Origin: Synergistales bacterium
GTDB lineage: Bacteria; Synergistota; Synergistia; Synergistales; Aminobacteriaceae
Length of the DNA: 64,000 nt
Assembly (NCBI GenBank): GCA_025997955.1
Contig: BNVH01000006.1
Coordinates: 1 to 64,000, forward strand
Direction of reading: 5' to 3'
Positions within the stretch are counted from its first letter, which is position 1. The number at the start of each line of letters is the position of its first letter. This document shows, piece after piece, positions 26,755 through 35,070 of this stretch. A program made the position numbers and the translations under genes. Under the pieces are notes generated by a model that was not told where the DNA came from, ran no database searches, and worked only from the letters and a program-made list of their open reading frames with translations.

Positions 26755-28242
26755 ATGCCTCAGGATATGATGAAAACCGAAATGGAAGCCGAAACGGTGC
26801 GACGCCTGCATGAGGCGTCTTTGCAAATTCTGGAGGATTACGGCGTTGCCTTTCATTCAGAACAAGCTCTGGATGTTTTGGCTCGCGCGGGCGCGCGCGT
26901 AGCTGGCGGGCGCGCTTATCTGAACTCTGATTTCGTAATGGGCGCGCTTGCGAATACTCCTAAGGATTTTACCGTTTACGCGCGCAATCCGCGGTACAAT
27001 ATGCGCCTCAATACGAGTGAGCTCAACTTCGCTCCCGATTACGGCTGTTCTTTCGTGCAAGATATTAACGGCGTTGTGCGAGCGGCTTGTTATAAAGATT
27101 ATATCCGTTTTGCCGCGCTCGTTCAGTCGCTTGACGTGTTCCGCGTCAACGGCGGTATTCTCGCTCAACCATGCGACACTCCGCCTGAGATTTCCGCGCA
27201 AGCTATGGTCTACGCTACTCTCAAAATTTCCGACAAATGTATATTTGCCGTCAAGGACAATGCCGAAGCGCTGGAACAGTCATTCGAGCTATGCGAAATT
27301 GTGTTCGGGGGGAAGGAAAAATTCGAAGCGCGTCCGCACACGGTTACGCTTATTTCCACACTGAGCCCTCTCGCTTTTGATGAGAGCTCGATTGACTGTC
27401 TGCTGCTCTGCGCGCGCAGAGGACAGGCGGTCGTCATCGCTCCCGGACCGATGGCCGGAGCGACAGGCCCCGTGAGCTTAGCCGGAAATATAGCGATGGC
27501 CAACGCTGAAATTTTGGCGGGAATTTCGCTGGTTCAGACCGTCCATCCCGGAACACCTGTAGTGTACGGATTTGCCGCAACCACGTCGGACATGGCGACG
27601 ATGCGAGTGTCAATCGGTTCGCCGGGATTTACTAAGCAGGCAAAATACGGCGCGCGTCTCGCCAAACTATACGGTCTGCCCTGCAGAAGCGGAGGAGCTC
27701 TCACGGACGCCGGTGGTATGTCATACCGAGCCGGAGTTGAAAGCGCAATGGGTTTATTCGAGGCTTGTCAGGAAGGCGCTAATTTTATCATGCATGCCGC
27801 CGGGATATTGGAATCGTTCGCCGTGACGAGCTATGAAAAATTTATTCTCGACACCGAGACAATCAGCCGGATGGCGTACTATTTCGCTGATCTGTCCGTG
27901 GACGACGACGCTCTTGCGCTTGAGGCAATAGGAGAAGCGACGGCCGGCGAATCATTTGTAACATTAGAGCACACTCTCGAGCGGTGCCGTGTGGATCCGT
28001 GGACGCCTTTAGTACCGTTGCGCAGCGGGACAGACAGCCTTATCGGCTTAGAGGTCGCAAACGCAGGCAATTTCGCTACTGAGAGATTGCGCGAGGAAGC
28101 CGCGCAAAAATGCAAAAAAATACTCAGCTCTTACAGCAAACCGCCTATTGACTCGGAAACCGAGCGCGCTCTCGACAAACATATGCGCCGCTTGGGCCTG
28201 TCGGAAGAATTGCTGAATAAGATTTTCGAGATGGATATGTGA
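26755..28242 (+). CDS. MttB-superfamily methyltransferase (non-pyrrolysine), second copy
   Basis: 495-residue member of the trimethylamine-methyltransferase superfamily, clearly diverged from the copy at 20482. Landmarks are RRLHEASLQILEDYGVAFHS (N-terminal helix), NFAPDYGCSFVQDINGV, APGPMAGATGPVSLAGN and GESFVTLEHTLERC near the C-terminus. ATG 26755 sits one base after the livF stop, so translation is coupled. There is no amber codon. Two distinct MttB-like enzymes with one corrinoid protein suggest two methylated substrates, or two successive demethylations of one molecule. Confidence 0.88.
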   Translation: MPQDMMKTEMEAETVRRLHEASLQILEDYGVAFHSEQALDVLARAGARVAGGRAYLNSDFVMGALANTPKDFTVYARNPRYNMRLNTSELNFAPDYGCSFVQDINGVVRAACYKDYIRFAALVQSLDVFRVNGGILAQPCDTPPEISAQAMVYATLKISDKCIFAVKDNAEALEQSFELCEIVFGGKEKFEARPHTVTLISTLSPLAFDESSIDCLLLCARRGQAVVIAPGPMAGATGPVSLAGNIAMANAEILAGISLVQTVHPGTPVVYGFAATTSDMATMRVSIGSPGFTKQAKYGARLAKLYGLPCRSGGALTDAGGMSYRAGVESAMGLFEACQEGANFIMHAAGILESFAVTSYEKFILDTETISRMAYYFADLSVDDDALALEAIGEATAGESFVTLEHTLERCRVDPWTPLVPLRSGTDSLIGLEVANAGNFATERLREEAAQKCKKILSSYSKPPIDSETERALDKHMRRLGLSEELLNKIFEMDM

Positions 28243-28267
28243 CGCCAAGGGAACAGGGGGAATAGAA

Positions 28268-28849
28268 ATGGAGATACAGGTGGCCGCGGTAGGCGCCGAA
28301 AACACAAATAACAAGACCATGCGTGAACTAGTTGAAAGGGCTATAAAATACGGGTTCTCGCACGCCTCTTTATTAGATGCTTCCACTCTGACCGTAAGGA
28401 GCGAGGTTCGCGATATGTGCCGCGCGGATAAATGCCAAATGTACGACAAAAACTGGATGTGTCCCCCGGCCTGCAATGACCTGTCCGATAACGCAAGCCG
28501 CGTTACGGAATACAAGTCTGGCCTGATAGTGCAGACGACTGGGATTTTAGAGGACGACTTCGACTACGACTCTATGATGGCCGCCAACGACCGTCAGCAA
28601 AAATTGTTCGCCTCTTTCCGAGACGAACTCAAAGCCGAGTATCCTAAACTGCTCGCGTTGGGCAACGGGTCATGCAGAATATGCGAGGCTTGCGCTTATC
28701 CCGATTCTCCGTGCCGTTTTCCAGAGCGAGCCGTTTCGTCGATGGAGGCGTTCGGACTTGTCGTCAGCGACGTCTGTACAAAAAACGACCTCGGTTATTA
28801 TTACGGTCCCAAAACCATAACGTATACGGGTTGTTTTCTGTTAGTATAA
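28268..28849 (+). CDS. DUF2284 predicted metal-binding protein
   Basis: 193-residue Cys-rich protein. Cys groups occur in VRDMCRADKCQMYDKNWMCP (about residues 53-72) and again in GSCRICEACAYPDSPCRFPE (about residues 135-154), the pattern of DUF2284. The spacing suggests Fe-S clusters or zinc. Relatives recur next to corrinoid methyltransferase genes, so a redox or corrinoid-handling role is plausible, but no function is established that I know of. Confidence 0.8.
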   Translation: MEIQVAAVGAENTNNKTMRELVERAIKYGFSHASLLDASTLTVRSEVRDMCRADKCQMYDKNWMCPPACNDLSDNASRVTEYKSGLIVQTTGILEDDFDYDSMMAANDRQQKLFASFRDELKAEYPKLLALGNGSCRICEACAYPDSPCRFPERAVSSMEAFGLVVSDVCTKNDLGYYYGPKTITYTGCFLLV

Positions 28850-28902
28850 AAATCAATCCGATTTTCAAAAATTCAAACAATCAAGAGGAGGAATATGTAA
28901 CT

Positions 28903-29535
28903 ATGGCTGATATTTTGAGTGAGATCAGCGAAAACCTTCAGATAGGCAAAGCGAAGGTAGTGGTCGAATTAGTTGGACGCGCGCTTGAGGAGGGCATTCC
29001 GCCGCAGCGGATATTGGACGAAGGGCTGCTTGCCGGTATGGGTATAATAGGGACGAAGTTCAAAGCCGGCGATGTATTTGTCCCGGAGGTCTTAGTCGCC
29101 GCCCGCGCGATGAACAAGGGCGCCGAGGTCTTAAAACCCAAACTCGCCGCGGAAGGAATAGCCGCGAAGGGCAAGGCCGTCATAGGCACAGTAAAAGGTG
29201 ACCTTCACGATATAGGCAAAAATCTCGTTAAGATGATGATGGAAGGGCGCGGAATAGAGATAGTAGACCTCGGCGTCGACGTTCCCTCTGACCGCTTCCT
29301 CGCGTCCGCTAAGGAAAACGACGCATCCATCATCTGCTGTTCGGCCCTTCTCACTACAACAATGGGCGAACTGAAGACCGTAGTAGACGCTGTAAAAGCC
29401 TCCGACATATCGGGTAAGGTCAAGGTCATGGTAGGCGGAGCTCCGGTGACGCAGGCGTTCTGCGATCAGATAGGCGCCGATTGCTACACGCCGGATGCCG
29501 CAAGCGCGGCCGAAGCCGCGGTGGGCTTTATTTAG
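28903..29535 (+). CDS. Corrinoid (B12-binding) methyl-carrier protein
   Basis: 210-residue MtbC/MtgC-type corrinoid protein. Residues 1-85 form the helical cap domain. The Rossmann half carries the lower-ligand motif GDLHDIGKN with His102, the DxHxxG signature of base-off/His-on cobalamin binding. GAGGAG precedes the start; an ATG at 28894 followed at once by TAA is skipped. It should cycle between Co(I) and methyl-Co(III), taking methyl groups from the MttB-like enzymes and giving them to the methyltransferase at 31415. Confidence 0.93.
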   Translation: MADILSEISENLQIGKAKVVVELVGRALEEGIPPQRILDEGLLAGMGIIGTKFKAGDVFVPEVLVAARAMNKGAEVLKPKLAAEGIAAKGKAVIGTVKGDLHDIGKNLVKMMMEGRGIEIVDLGVDVPSDRFLASAKENDASIICCSALLTTTMGELKTVVDAVKASDISGKVKVMVGGAPVTQAFCDQIGADCYTPDAASAAEAAVGFI

Positions 29536-29543
29536 AAGAAGCG

Positions 29544-31400
29544 ATGGACAAAACGGTAAAAATTTCCATTATAGACAGGCGCGAACCCTTGGAGTGCGCG
29601 CCTGGCGTTGTATTGCTTGACGCCATCAGAAGCGCGGGGGTGGCTATGGAGAGCCCCTGCAGCGGAAAGGGTCTTTGCGGCAAATGCAAGGTGCGGGTTT
29701 TATATGGCGTCGCGCCGAGTCCGAAAGAAGACGAACGGCGGCTGCTCTCAGTCTCCGAAATTGAGTCGGGCTTTCGTTTGGCTTGCCTTCTCAGCGTAGA
29801 CAGCGATCTTACCATTGACATCCCCCATGAAGAAACGGGGCATAAAATCTTGACTTCGGGCACTAAGCCGGATTTTCAGTTTGAACTTTCGATACGCAAA
29901 GAAGTCCTTGACGCGCCTTCACGGTCACCCGACTGTAACAGCCCATACGAAGAACTGCTTGCGGGCGCGGTTCCCTCGCTCGCTAAGATGACTCTGCCGC
30001 TGCTTCAGACGCTGACTCCTTTGGATGGCGGCTACAAAACCTCGGAAAAACACCTTACGGTTGTGTGGGACGGAGATTCACCCCTCGCCATTGAGGCGGG
30101 CGACACGTCGGACGCGATATATGGCATTGCCGTGGACATTGGCACCACCACCGTCGCCGTAGCGTTGGTGAACCTGAAAAACGGCGAAGAATTAGGTACG
30201 AGCTCAGCCGTGAACCCTCAAAAAAATCATGGGCTCGACGTTCTGTCGCGCATTGATTACGCGCGGCGTCTGGGCGCGGCGGGGCGCCATATCCTGCAAA
30301 GTTTGATAGCGCAGGCGCTTGACGAAATGGCGGTCTCGCTTTGCGCGGAGTGCGGCGTAGAGGCGCGAAGCGTCTATAGTATCACGGTGGCGGCTAATGT
30401 GACGATGCTGCATTTGTTTCTCGGCATTGACCCTGTGTCGATTGGGGTAGCGCCTTTCGCGCCGGTGTTTTTGCGCGCTCTGAGCGTCAGGAGCTCGGAC
30501 GTGGGGCTGCGTTCGTTTCCGTCCGCTATGCTATTTACACTGCCGTCCGTGTCCGCCTACATCGGAGCGGACATCGTGGCCGGAGCCTACGTATGCGGTA
30601 TGGCAAAACAGAAAGAAAACGTCCTTTTTATCGACATAGGCACGAACGGAGAGATTGTGCTGGCCTCAAAGGGCAGGCTTATGTCCTGCTCCTGCGCCGC
30701 AGGGCCAGCGCTTGAGGGGATGAACATCAGCTGCGGAATGAGAGCCGCCGCCGGCGCTATCGAAGATGTCTCGATTTTCTCTGATAGACGCGCGGAAAAC
30801 GCGCTTCGCCTGAAAGTCATAGGGGATGTTCCTCCTGTCGGAATTTGCGGCAGCGGGATTTTGAGCGCTATACGCGAACTCCTCCGCGTCGGGCTTATTC
30901 AAAAAGACGGGTACATGTTAAGCAAAGAAGACCTGACGCCTGACAATCCCCTCCTATCCATTCTCTGCGTTTACGACGGAAAATCCGCCGCGCGGCTTTC
31001 CCCTCAGCCACACGAGGTGGTAATTACGCAAAAGGACGTTCGACAGGTGCAATTAGCCAAGGGAGCCATTCTGTCGGGATTTATGGCGCTTTTGAAAAAG
31101 GCCGGGTTGGAGATGGACGACGTTCGGCGGGTATTGGTGGCCGGACAGTTCGGGGCTCACCTTCCGGTAGAAAGCCTCACCGGCTGCGGCGTTCTTCCTG
31201 ATATTCTAAAAAATAGGGTTGAGTACGTAGGAAATACCTCCGTAGCAGGAGCTTATATGGCCATGATGTCGCGGGTCGCGCGCAAGGAGATGGAGGAGTT
31301 GGCGGGAGAGATAGAGTATACGGAGCTTTCCATGATGGACGGATATCAGGATATCTTCTTGGATAGCTTGGAGTTTCCAACTTTCAAAAAAAATTCCTAA
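29544..31400 (+). CDS. Reductive activator of corrinoid proteins (RACo/RamA-like, DUF4445)
   Basis: 618-residue ATP-dependent activator that rescues oxidised Co(II) corrinoid. An N-terminal ferredoxin domain has Cys39, Cys45, Cys48 and Cys80 in plant-type [2Fe-2S] spacing (CSGKGLCGKC). A linker follows, then an ASKHA ATPase with phosphate loop VDIGTTTVAVAL (about residue 199), LFIDIGTNGEI and VGICGSGILSA. It starts 8 bp after the corrinoid gene, as in other corrinoid methyltransferase systems. Confidence 0.92.
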   Translation: MDKTVKISIIDRREPLECAPGVVLLDAIRSAGVAMESPCSGKGLCGKCKVRVLYGVAPSPKEDERRLLSVSEIESGFRLACLLSVDSDLTIDIPHEETGHKILTSGTKPDFQFELSIRKEVLDAPSRSPDCNSPYEELLAGAVPSLAKMTLPLLQTLTPLDGGYKTSEKHLTVVWDGDSPLAIEAGDTSDAIYGIAVDIGTTTVAVALVNLKNGEELGTSSAVNPQKNHGLDVLSRIDYARRLGAAGRHILQSLIAQALDEMAVSLCAECGVEARSVYSITVAANVTMLHLFLGIDPVSIGVAPFAPVFLRALSVRSSDVGLRSFPSAMLFTLPSVSAYIGADIVAGAYVCGMAKQKENVLFIDIGTNGEIVLASKGRLMSCSCAAGPALEGMNISCGMRAAAGAIEDVSIFSDRRAENALRLKVIGDVPPVGICGSGILSAIRELLRVGLIQKDGYMLSKEDLTPDNPLLSILCVYDGKSAARLSPQPHEVVITQKDVRQVQLAKGAILSGFMALLKKAGLEMDDVRRVLVAGQFGAHLPVESLTGCGVLPDILKNRVEYVGNTSVAGAYMAMMSRVARKEMEELAGEIEYTELSMMDGYQDIFLDSLEFPTFKKNS

Positions 31401-31414
31401 AAGGCGGTTTTATT

Positions 31415-32221
31415 TTGATAATTATAGGAGAGAAGATCAACGGCTCCATCCCATCCACGGCTAAGGCCATAGCGGAGCGGGATGAGGCTTTTATCAGGAA
31501 CTTGGCGCGGCGTCAGGCCGATTGCGGAGCGGATTTTTTGGACGTCAACGCGGGGACGACGCCGGATATAGAGCGCGAGACTTTGCGCTGGCTCATTGGT
31601 ATTGTTCAGGACGAGGCCGACACTCCAATCTGTATTGATTCGTCAAGCCCTGAGACCATACTCGATATCATTCCGCTCGTCAAGAAAACCGGCATGATCA
31701 ATTCCGTAAGTGACGAGGGCGGCAAGTGCGAGCGGCTCTTTCCTCAATTGGCAAAAAGCGATTGGAAGATAATAGCGCTCACCTGCGACGACGGCGGCAT
31801 ACCGACTGACCCGGACGTGAAATACAAAATCGCGGCCACGATAATTCAAAAAGCGGAGGCAAACGGCATTAAGCGCGATAGGCTTTTTGTGGACGCTCTC
31901 GTGAATACCATAGGCACGACGCCTATGGCTCATATATCGTTCAGCGCCGCTATTCGCAGAATAAAGGAAACTTATCCAGACGTGCATATCACTTCGGGTT
32001 TATCCAACATCAGCTTCGGGATGCCGCTTCGGAAAGCGATAAATATGAGCTTCCTCGTGCTCGCGATGGAGTCTGGTATGGACAGCGCCATCATGGACCC
32101 GACCAACTCAGACATGCTCGCCATGCTCTACGCCACGCGCGTACTGCTCACCGACGACGAGGACTGCGCCGACTATCTATGCGCGTACCGCGAAGGCCTG
32201 ATTGGGTCTAAGAAGGTCTGA
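31415..32221 (+). CDS. Methyl-H4folate:corrinoid methyltransferase (MtgA/AcsE-like)
   Basis: 268-residue pterin-binding TIM barrel. EKINGSIPSTAKAI near the start, DFLDVNAGTTPDIE (about residues 40-53), CIDSSSPETI and MINSVSDEGGK are the pterin-pocket signatures shared with AcsE and MtgA. The start is TTG 31415, fourteen bases after the previous stop. It closes the pathway by moving the methyl group from corrinoid to tetrahydrofolate. It is the last gene of the operon and is followed by the terminator at 32238. Confidence 0.9.
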   Translation: MIIIGEKINGSIPSTAKAIAERDEAFIRNLARRQADCGADFLDVNAGTTPDIERETLRWLIGIVQDEADTPICIDSSSPETILDIIPLVKKTGMINSVSDEGGKCERLFPQLAKSDWKIIALTCDDGGIPTDPDVKYKIAATIIQKAEANGIKRDRLFVDALVNTIGTTPMAHISFSAAIRRIKETYPDVHITSGLSNISFGMPLRKAINMSFLVLAMESGMDSAIMDPTNSDMLAMLYATRVLLTDDEDCADYLCAYREGLIGSKKV

Positions 32222-32237
32222 CGAATAAAAAGTTCGA

Positions 32238-32274
32238 GGGCGGCGCAAGTCGCCCTTTTGCTATTGCATTTTTT
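32238..32274 (+). terminator. Terminator, 37-bp repeated element (copy 1)
   Basis: A GGGCG/CGCCC stem is followed by T-runs. The same 37 bases recur exactly at 46490-46526. This copy closes the methyltransferase operon. Confidence 0.75.
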
Positions 32275-32331
32275 ATTGTGCCATGTTTATGCCAGTTGCA
32301 AAAAATATTAAACAGCTTCTTAAATAATTAC

Positions 32332-32359
32332 TTGACAAGAGAGAATCTCAAAATATAAT
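32332..32359 (+). promoter_or_regulatory. Promoter of the GntR-led operon
   Basis: Perfect TTGACA (32332-32337), 16-base spacer and perfect TATAAT (32354-32359), one of the best promoter matches in the window. The operator-like palindrome lies just downstream. Confidence 0.8.
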
Positions 32360-32386
32360 AAGAACTACTTTATAGTTGGTTCATTA

Positions 32387-32396
32387 TGGTATACCA
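32387..32396 (+). promoter_or_regulatory. Likely GntR/FCD operator (TGGTATACCA)
   Basis: A 10-bp perfect palindrome with the TGGT-ACCA half-sites typical of FadR-subfamily regulators. It lies 28 bp after the -10 box and 20 bp before the GntR start, where bound repressor would block early transcription. This suggests autoregulation. Confidence 0.6.
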
Positions 32397-32415
32397 ATTA
32401 TAGGGGATATTTAAA

Positions 32416-33204
32416 ATGCCGTCAAGAAAAGAACTAACACAAATACTATATGAAAAGATTAAAAATGGAGAAGTGGCACATGAGGGGAAATTGTTTCCCG
32501 AAAGGAAGATAGCGGAGTTATTGCAGGTTTCGCGTCCGCTTTTACGACAGGCGATTGCTATATTAGAGGCGTTTGGCATTGTAGAAATTCGTGGCCGGGA
32601 TGGTATATATCTTCAAGGGCATGATTTGAAGAATGTCGCGGATACCTTACTTTTATTTTCTGATTGGCCATTAGACATTTTCCCTCAGATTTTTGAGATG
32701 AGAACAATTCTCGAACCACAGGCCGCCAGACTCGCGGCGCAAAGAAGAACCACAGATGACCTTATAAAGATGCAAGAGGCAATACGCTGGATGTGTAGTT
32801 CGCAGGGCGGATCTTCAGATTCAAGCAATGCAAGATATGCAAAATGGAACAAAATATTTCATTCCATATTGGCGCGAGCTACGCAAAATCAAGTTTTTGT
32901 TCGTCTTATGGATGGGGTGTTGGTTGCGTATGAGCAGGCTACCCTTACATTGGGAAGAGAGAACTTTAATTATTCCAGTGGCATGTGGCCTCCGGAGAGT
33001 GTTGATGAGCATCAAAATATCCTGAACGCCATTGAAAGTCAGGACGAAGAGAAAGCGGTCGCGTATATTTTAAAACACTTGGATTTGGCGGCTTTCAGAA
33101 TTAAAGGCCTTACGTGCAAATTTAATATAAAGATGCCTGCCGAAAGTATTAAGTGGCGTGGTGAATATCAGGCGGAAAACGAGGAGAGAGAAAATGCAAA
33201 TTAA
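32416..33204 (+). CDS. GntR-family regulator with FCD domain (intact copy)
   Basis: 262-residue transcription factor. The N-terminal winged helix (about residues 5-72) contains FPERKIAELLQVSRPLLRQA. The C-terminal FCD effector domain starts near IFEMRTILEPQAARLAAQ. It is the first gene of a unit encoding TRAP and TctCBA carboxylate transporters, so its ligand is probably the transported acid or a metabolite of it. From residue 91 on (32685 to the stop) its coding DNA is repeated 1146 bp downstream. The 3' end overlaps the ferredoxin-like gene by 11 bp. Confidence 0.9.
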   Translation: MPSRKELTQILYEKIKNGEVAHEGKLFPERKIAELLQVSRPLLRQAIAILEAFGIVEIRGRDGIYLQGHDLKNVADTLLLFSDWPLDIFPQIFEMRTILEPQAARLAAQRRTTDDLIKMQEAIRWMCSSQGGSSDSSNARYAKWNKIFHSILARATQNQVFVRLMDGVLVAYEQATLTLGRENFNYSSGMWPPESVDEHQNILNAIESQDEEKAVAYILKHLDLAAFRIKGLTCKFNIKMPAESIKWRGEYQAENEERENAN

Positions 33205-33786
33205 CCAAGAATTGTGTGTAGCGTGTGGAATGTGTATCAGTCGTTGTCCGGTTGCCGCGATTAAGAAAGAAGACACGCTCGTGCATATTGACCTTGACGA
33301 GTGTGTGGAGTGCGGCGTTTGTAAGCGTTCTCGCGTGTGTCCCAAAAGCGCGTTGGAGCAGCAGGAGCTTACTTACCCTAGGACAATTCGCAGTCTCATG
33401 AGTGATGTTCTTACTGTTGCGGTGGAATCCCAGATATCCGGCAGAGGAACAGAGGAGATGAAAACGAACGAGGTAACTGGACGCTTCAAGGACGGATGGG
33501 TAGGCATTGCTATAGAAATGGGGCGTCCCGGAGTAGCTACTCGTATGTATGACGTGGAAAAGGTGGCGATGGCTGTCGCCAAGGAAAATGTGGAATTTGA
33601 AAAGCAAAATCCTGTTACTAGCATGATGTCCAATCCCCAAACAGGTATGTTTAAGGAAGAACTTTTGAATGAACGCGTTCTTTCGGCCATCCTTGAGTTT
33701 GTTATTCCCATCGAAAAGACTGATGTGATGCTTCGACTGATTCAGGATGTCGCTAAGGAAATACACACCGTTTTCAGTTTGGACAT
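32685..33786 (+). repeat. Direct repeat copy 1 (1102 bp)
   Basis: Spans the 3' two-thirds of the GntR gene and most of the ferredoxin-like gene. It recurs at 33831-34932 without a difference that I noticed. The copies are separated by 44 bp belonging to an inverted insert. Confidence 0.95.
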
Positions 33787-33847
33787 CATGCTAGTAACAG
33801 GATTTTGCTTTTCAAATTCCACATTTTCCTTCAGATTTTTGAGATGA
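33194..33847 (+). pseudogene. Ferredoxin-like protein, truncated chimeric first copy
   Basis: Identical to the complete gene at 34340 for about 198 residues, up to FSLDI. It then reads into the inverted insert and ends after a foreign 20-residue tail. Both 4Fe-4S motifs are kept, but the last 40 or so residues are lost. It may still be translated, since its start and ribosome site are unchanged. Confidence 0.8.
33779..33831. repeat. 53-bp inverted insert at the second duplication junction
   Basis: Exact reverse complement of 33581-33633 (and of its duplicate 34727-34779). The left join shares TTGGACAT with the duplicated gene. The right join falls in ACATTTTCC-T/C-TCAG, which matches the target with one mismatch. 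It is the counterpart of the insert at 13690-13753. Confidence 0.95.
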
Positions 33848-34350
33848 GAACAATTCTCGAACCACAGGCCGCCAGACTCGCGGCGCAAAGAAGAACCACA
33901 GATGACCTTATAAAGATGCAAGAGGCAATACGCTGGATGTGTAGTTCGCAGGGCGGATCTTCAGATTCAAGCAATGCAAGATATGCAAAATGGAACAAAA
34001 TATTTCATTCCATATTGGCGCGAGCTACGCAAAATCAAGTTTTTGTTCGTCTTATGGATGGGGTGTTGGTTGCGTATGAGCAGGCTACCCTTACATTGGG
34101 AAGAGAGAACTTTAATTATTCCAGTGGCATGTGGCCTCCGGAGAGTGTTGATGAGCATCAAAATATCCTGAACGCCATTGAAAGTCAGGACGAAGAGAAA
34201 GCGGTCGCGTATATTTTAAAACACTTGGATTTGGCGGCTTTCAGAATTAAAGGCCTTACGTGCAAATTTAATATAAAGATGCCTGCCGAAAGTATTAAGT
34301 GGCGTGGTGAATATCAGGCGGAAAACGAGGAGAGAGAAAATGCAAATTAA
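33805..34350 (+). pseudogene. GntR/FCD regulator, N-terminally truncated second copy
   Basis: Repeats the FCD domain of the regulator at 32416 but lacks the whole DNA-binding domain. The open frame begins within inverted DNA (about nine foreign residues) before joining the effector domain at IFEMRTIL. If expressed it could bind ligand or dimerise but not bind DNA. It is most likely a by-product of the duplication. Confidence 0.8.
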
Positions 34351-34932
34351 CCAAGAATTGTGTGTAGCGTGTGGAATGTGTATCAGTCGTTGTCCGGTTG
34401 CCGCGATTAAGAAAGAAGACACGCTCGTGCATATTGACCTTGACGAGTGTGTGGAGTGCGGCGTTTGTAAGCGTTCTCGCGTGTGTCCCAAAAGCGCGTT
34501 GGAGCAGCAGGAGCTTACTTACCCTAGGACAATTCGCAGTCTCATGAGTGATGTTCTTACTGTTGCGGTGGAATCCCAGATATCCGGCAGAGGAACAGAG
34601 GAGATGAAAACGAACGAGGTAACTGGACGCTTCAAGGACGGATGGGTAGGCATTGCTATAGAAATGGGGCGTCCCGGAGTAGCTACTCGTATGTATGACG
34701 TGGAAAAGGTGGCGATGGCTGTCGCCAAGGAAAATGTGGAATTTGAAAAGCAAAATCCTGTTACTAGCATGATGTCCAATCCCCAAACAGGTATGTTTAA
34801 GGAAGAACTTTTGAATGAACGCGTTCTTTCGGCCATCCTTGAGTTTGTTATTCCCATCGAAAAGACTGATGTGATGCTTCGACTGATTCAGGATGTCGCT
34901 AAGGAAATACACACCGTTTTCAGTTTGGACAT
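33831..34932 (+). repeat. Direct repeat copy 2 (1102 bp)
   Basis: Second copy of 32685-33786, offset 1146 bp. Its right end runs into the unique 3' end of the ferredoxin-like gene, so this copy contains the complete version of that gene. Confidence 0.95.
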
Positions 34933-35059
34933 TTGCTCGAAGGTTGCGGCGGATGGCTCAATTCCTCACAAAAAGATTTTGGAAAAAATGGGAATCTGGT
35001 TCTCTCCTAACACCAAAATCAACGTGGGGCTGGGCAGGCCTTTATTTCAGGGAAATTAG
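34340..35059 (+). CDS. Ferredoxin-like 4Fe-4S protein with unassigned C-terminal domain
   Basis: 239 residues. Residues 1-60 hold two [4Fe-4S] motifs: CVACGMCISRCP and CVECGVCKRSRVCP (the second with an unusual five-residue gap before the last Cys). The C-terminal 180 residues contain GRFKDGWVGIAIEMGRPG and SMMSNPQTGMFKEELLNERV. I do not recognise this domain. The protein probably passes electrons to a partner, perhaps the Cys-rich protein just downstream. GAGGAGAGAGAAA precedes the ATG, which overlaps the regulator reading frame. Confidence 0.75.
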   Translation: MQINQELCVACGMCISRCPVAAIKKEDTLVHIDLDECVECGVCKRSRVCPKSALEQQELTYPRTIRSLMSDVLTVAVESQISGRGTEEMKTNEVTGRFKDGWVGIAIEMGRPGVATRMYDVEKVAMAVAKENVEFEKQNPVTSMMSNPQTGMFKEELLNERVLSAILEFVIPIEKTDVMLRLIQDVAKEIHTVFSLDICSKVAADGSIPHKKILEKMGIWFSPNTKINVGLGRPLFQGN

Positions 35060-35070
35060 GGGGAGTAAAA

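Noticed and set aside
20482..28242. Possible pyrrolysine (in-frame TAG) in the MttB-like genes
   Set aside because: Both frames are continuous from start to a normal stop with no internal amber codon, so they belong to the non-Pyl group.
33194..35059. Two functional ferredoxin-like paralogues
   Set aside because: The copies show no difference up to the junction and the first ends in inverted DNA, so this is a very recent duplication or artefact rather than two evolved genes.
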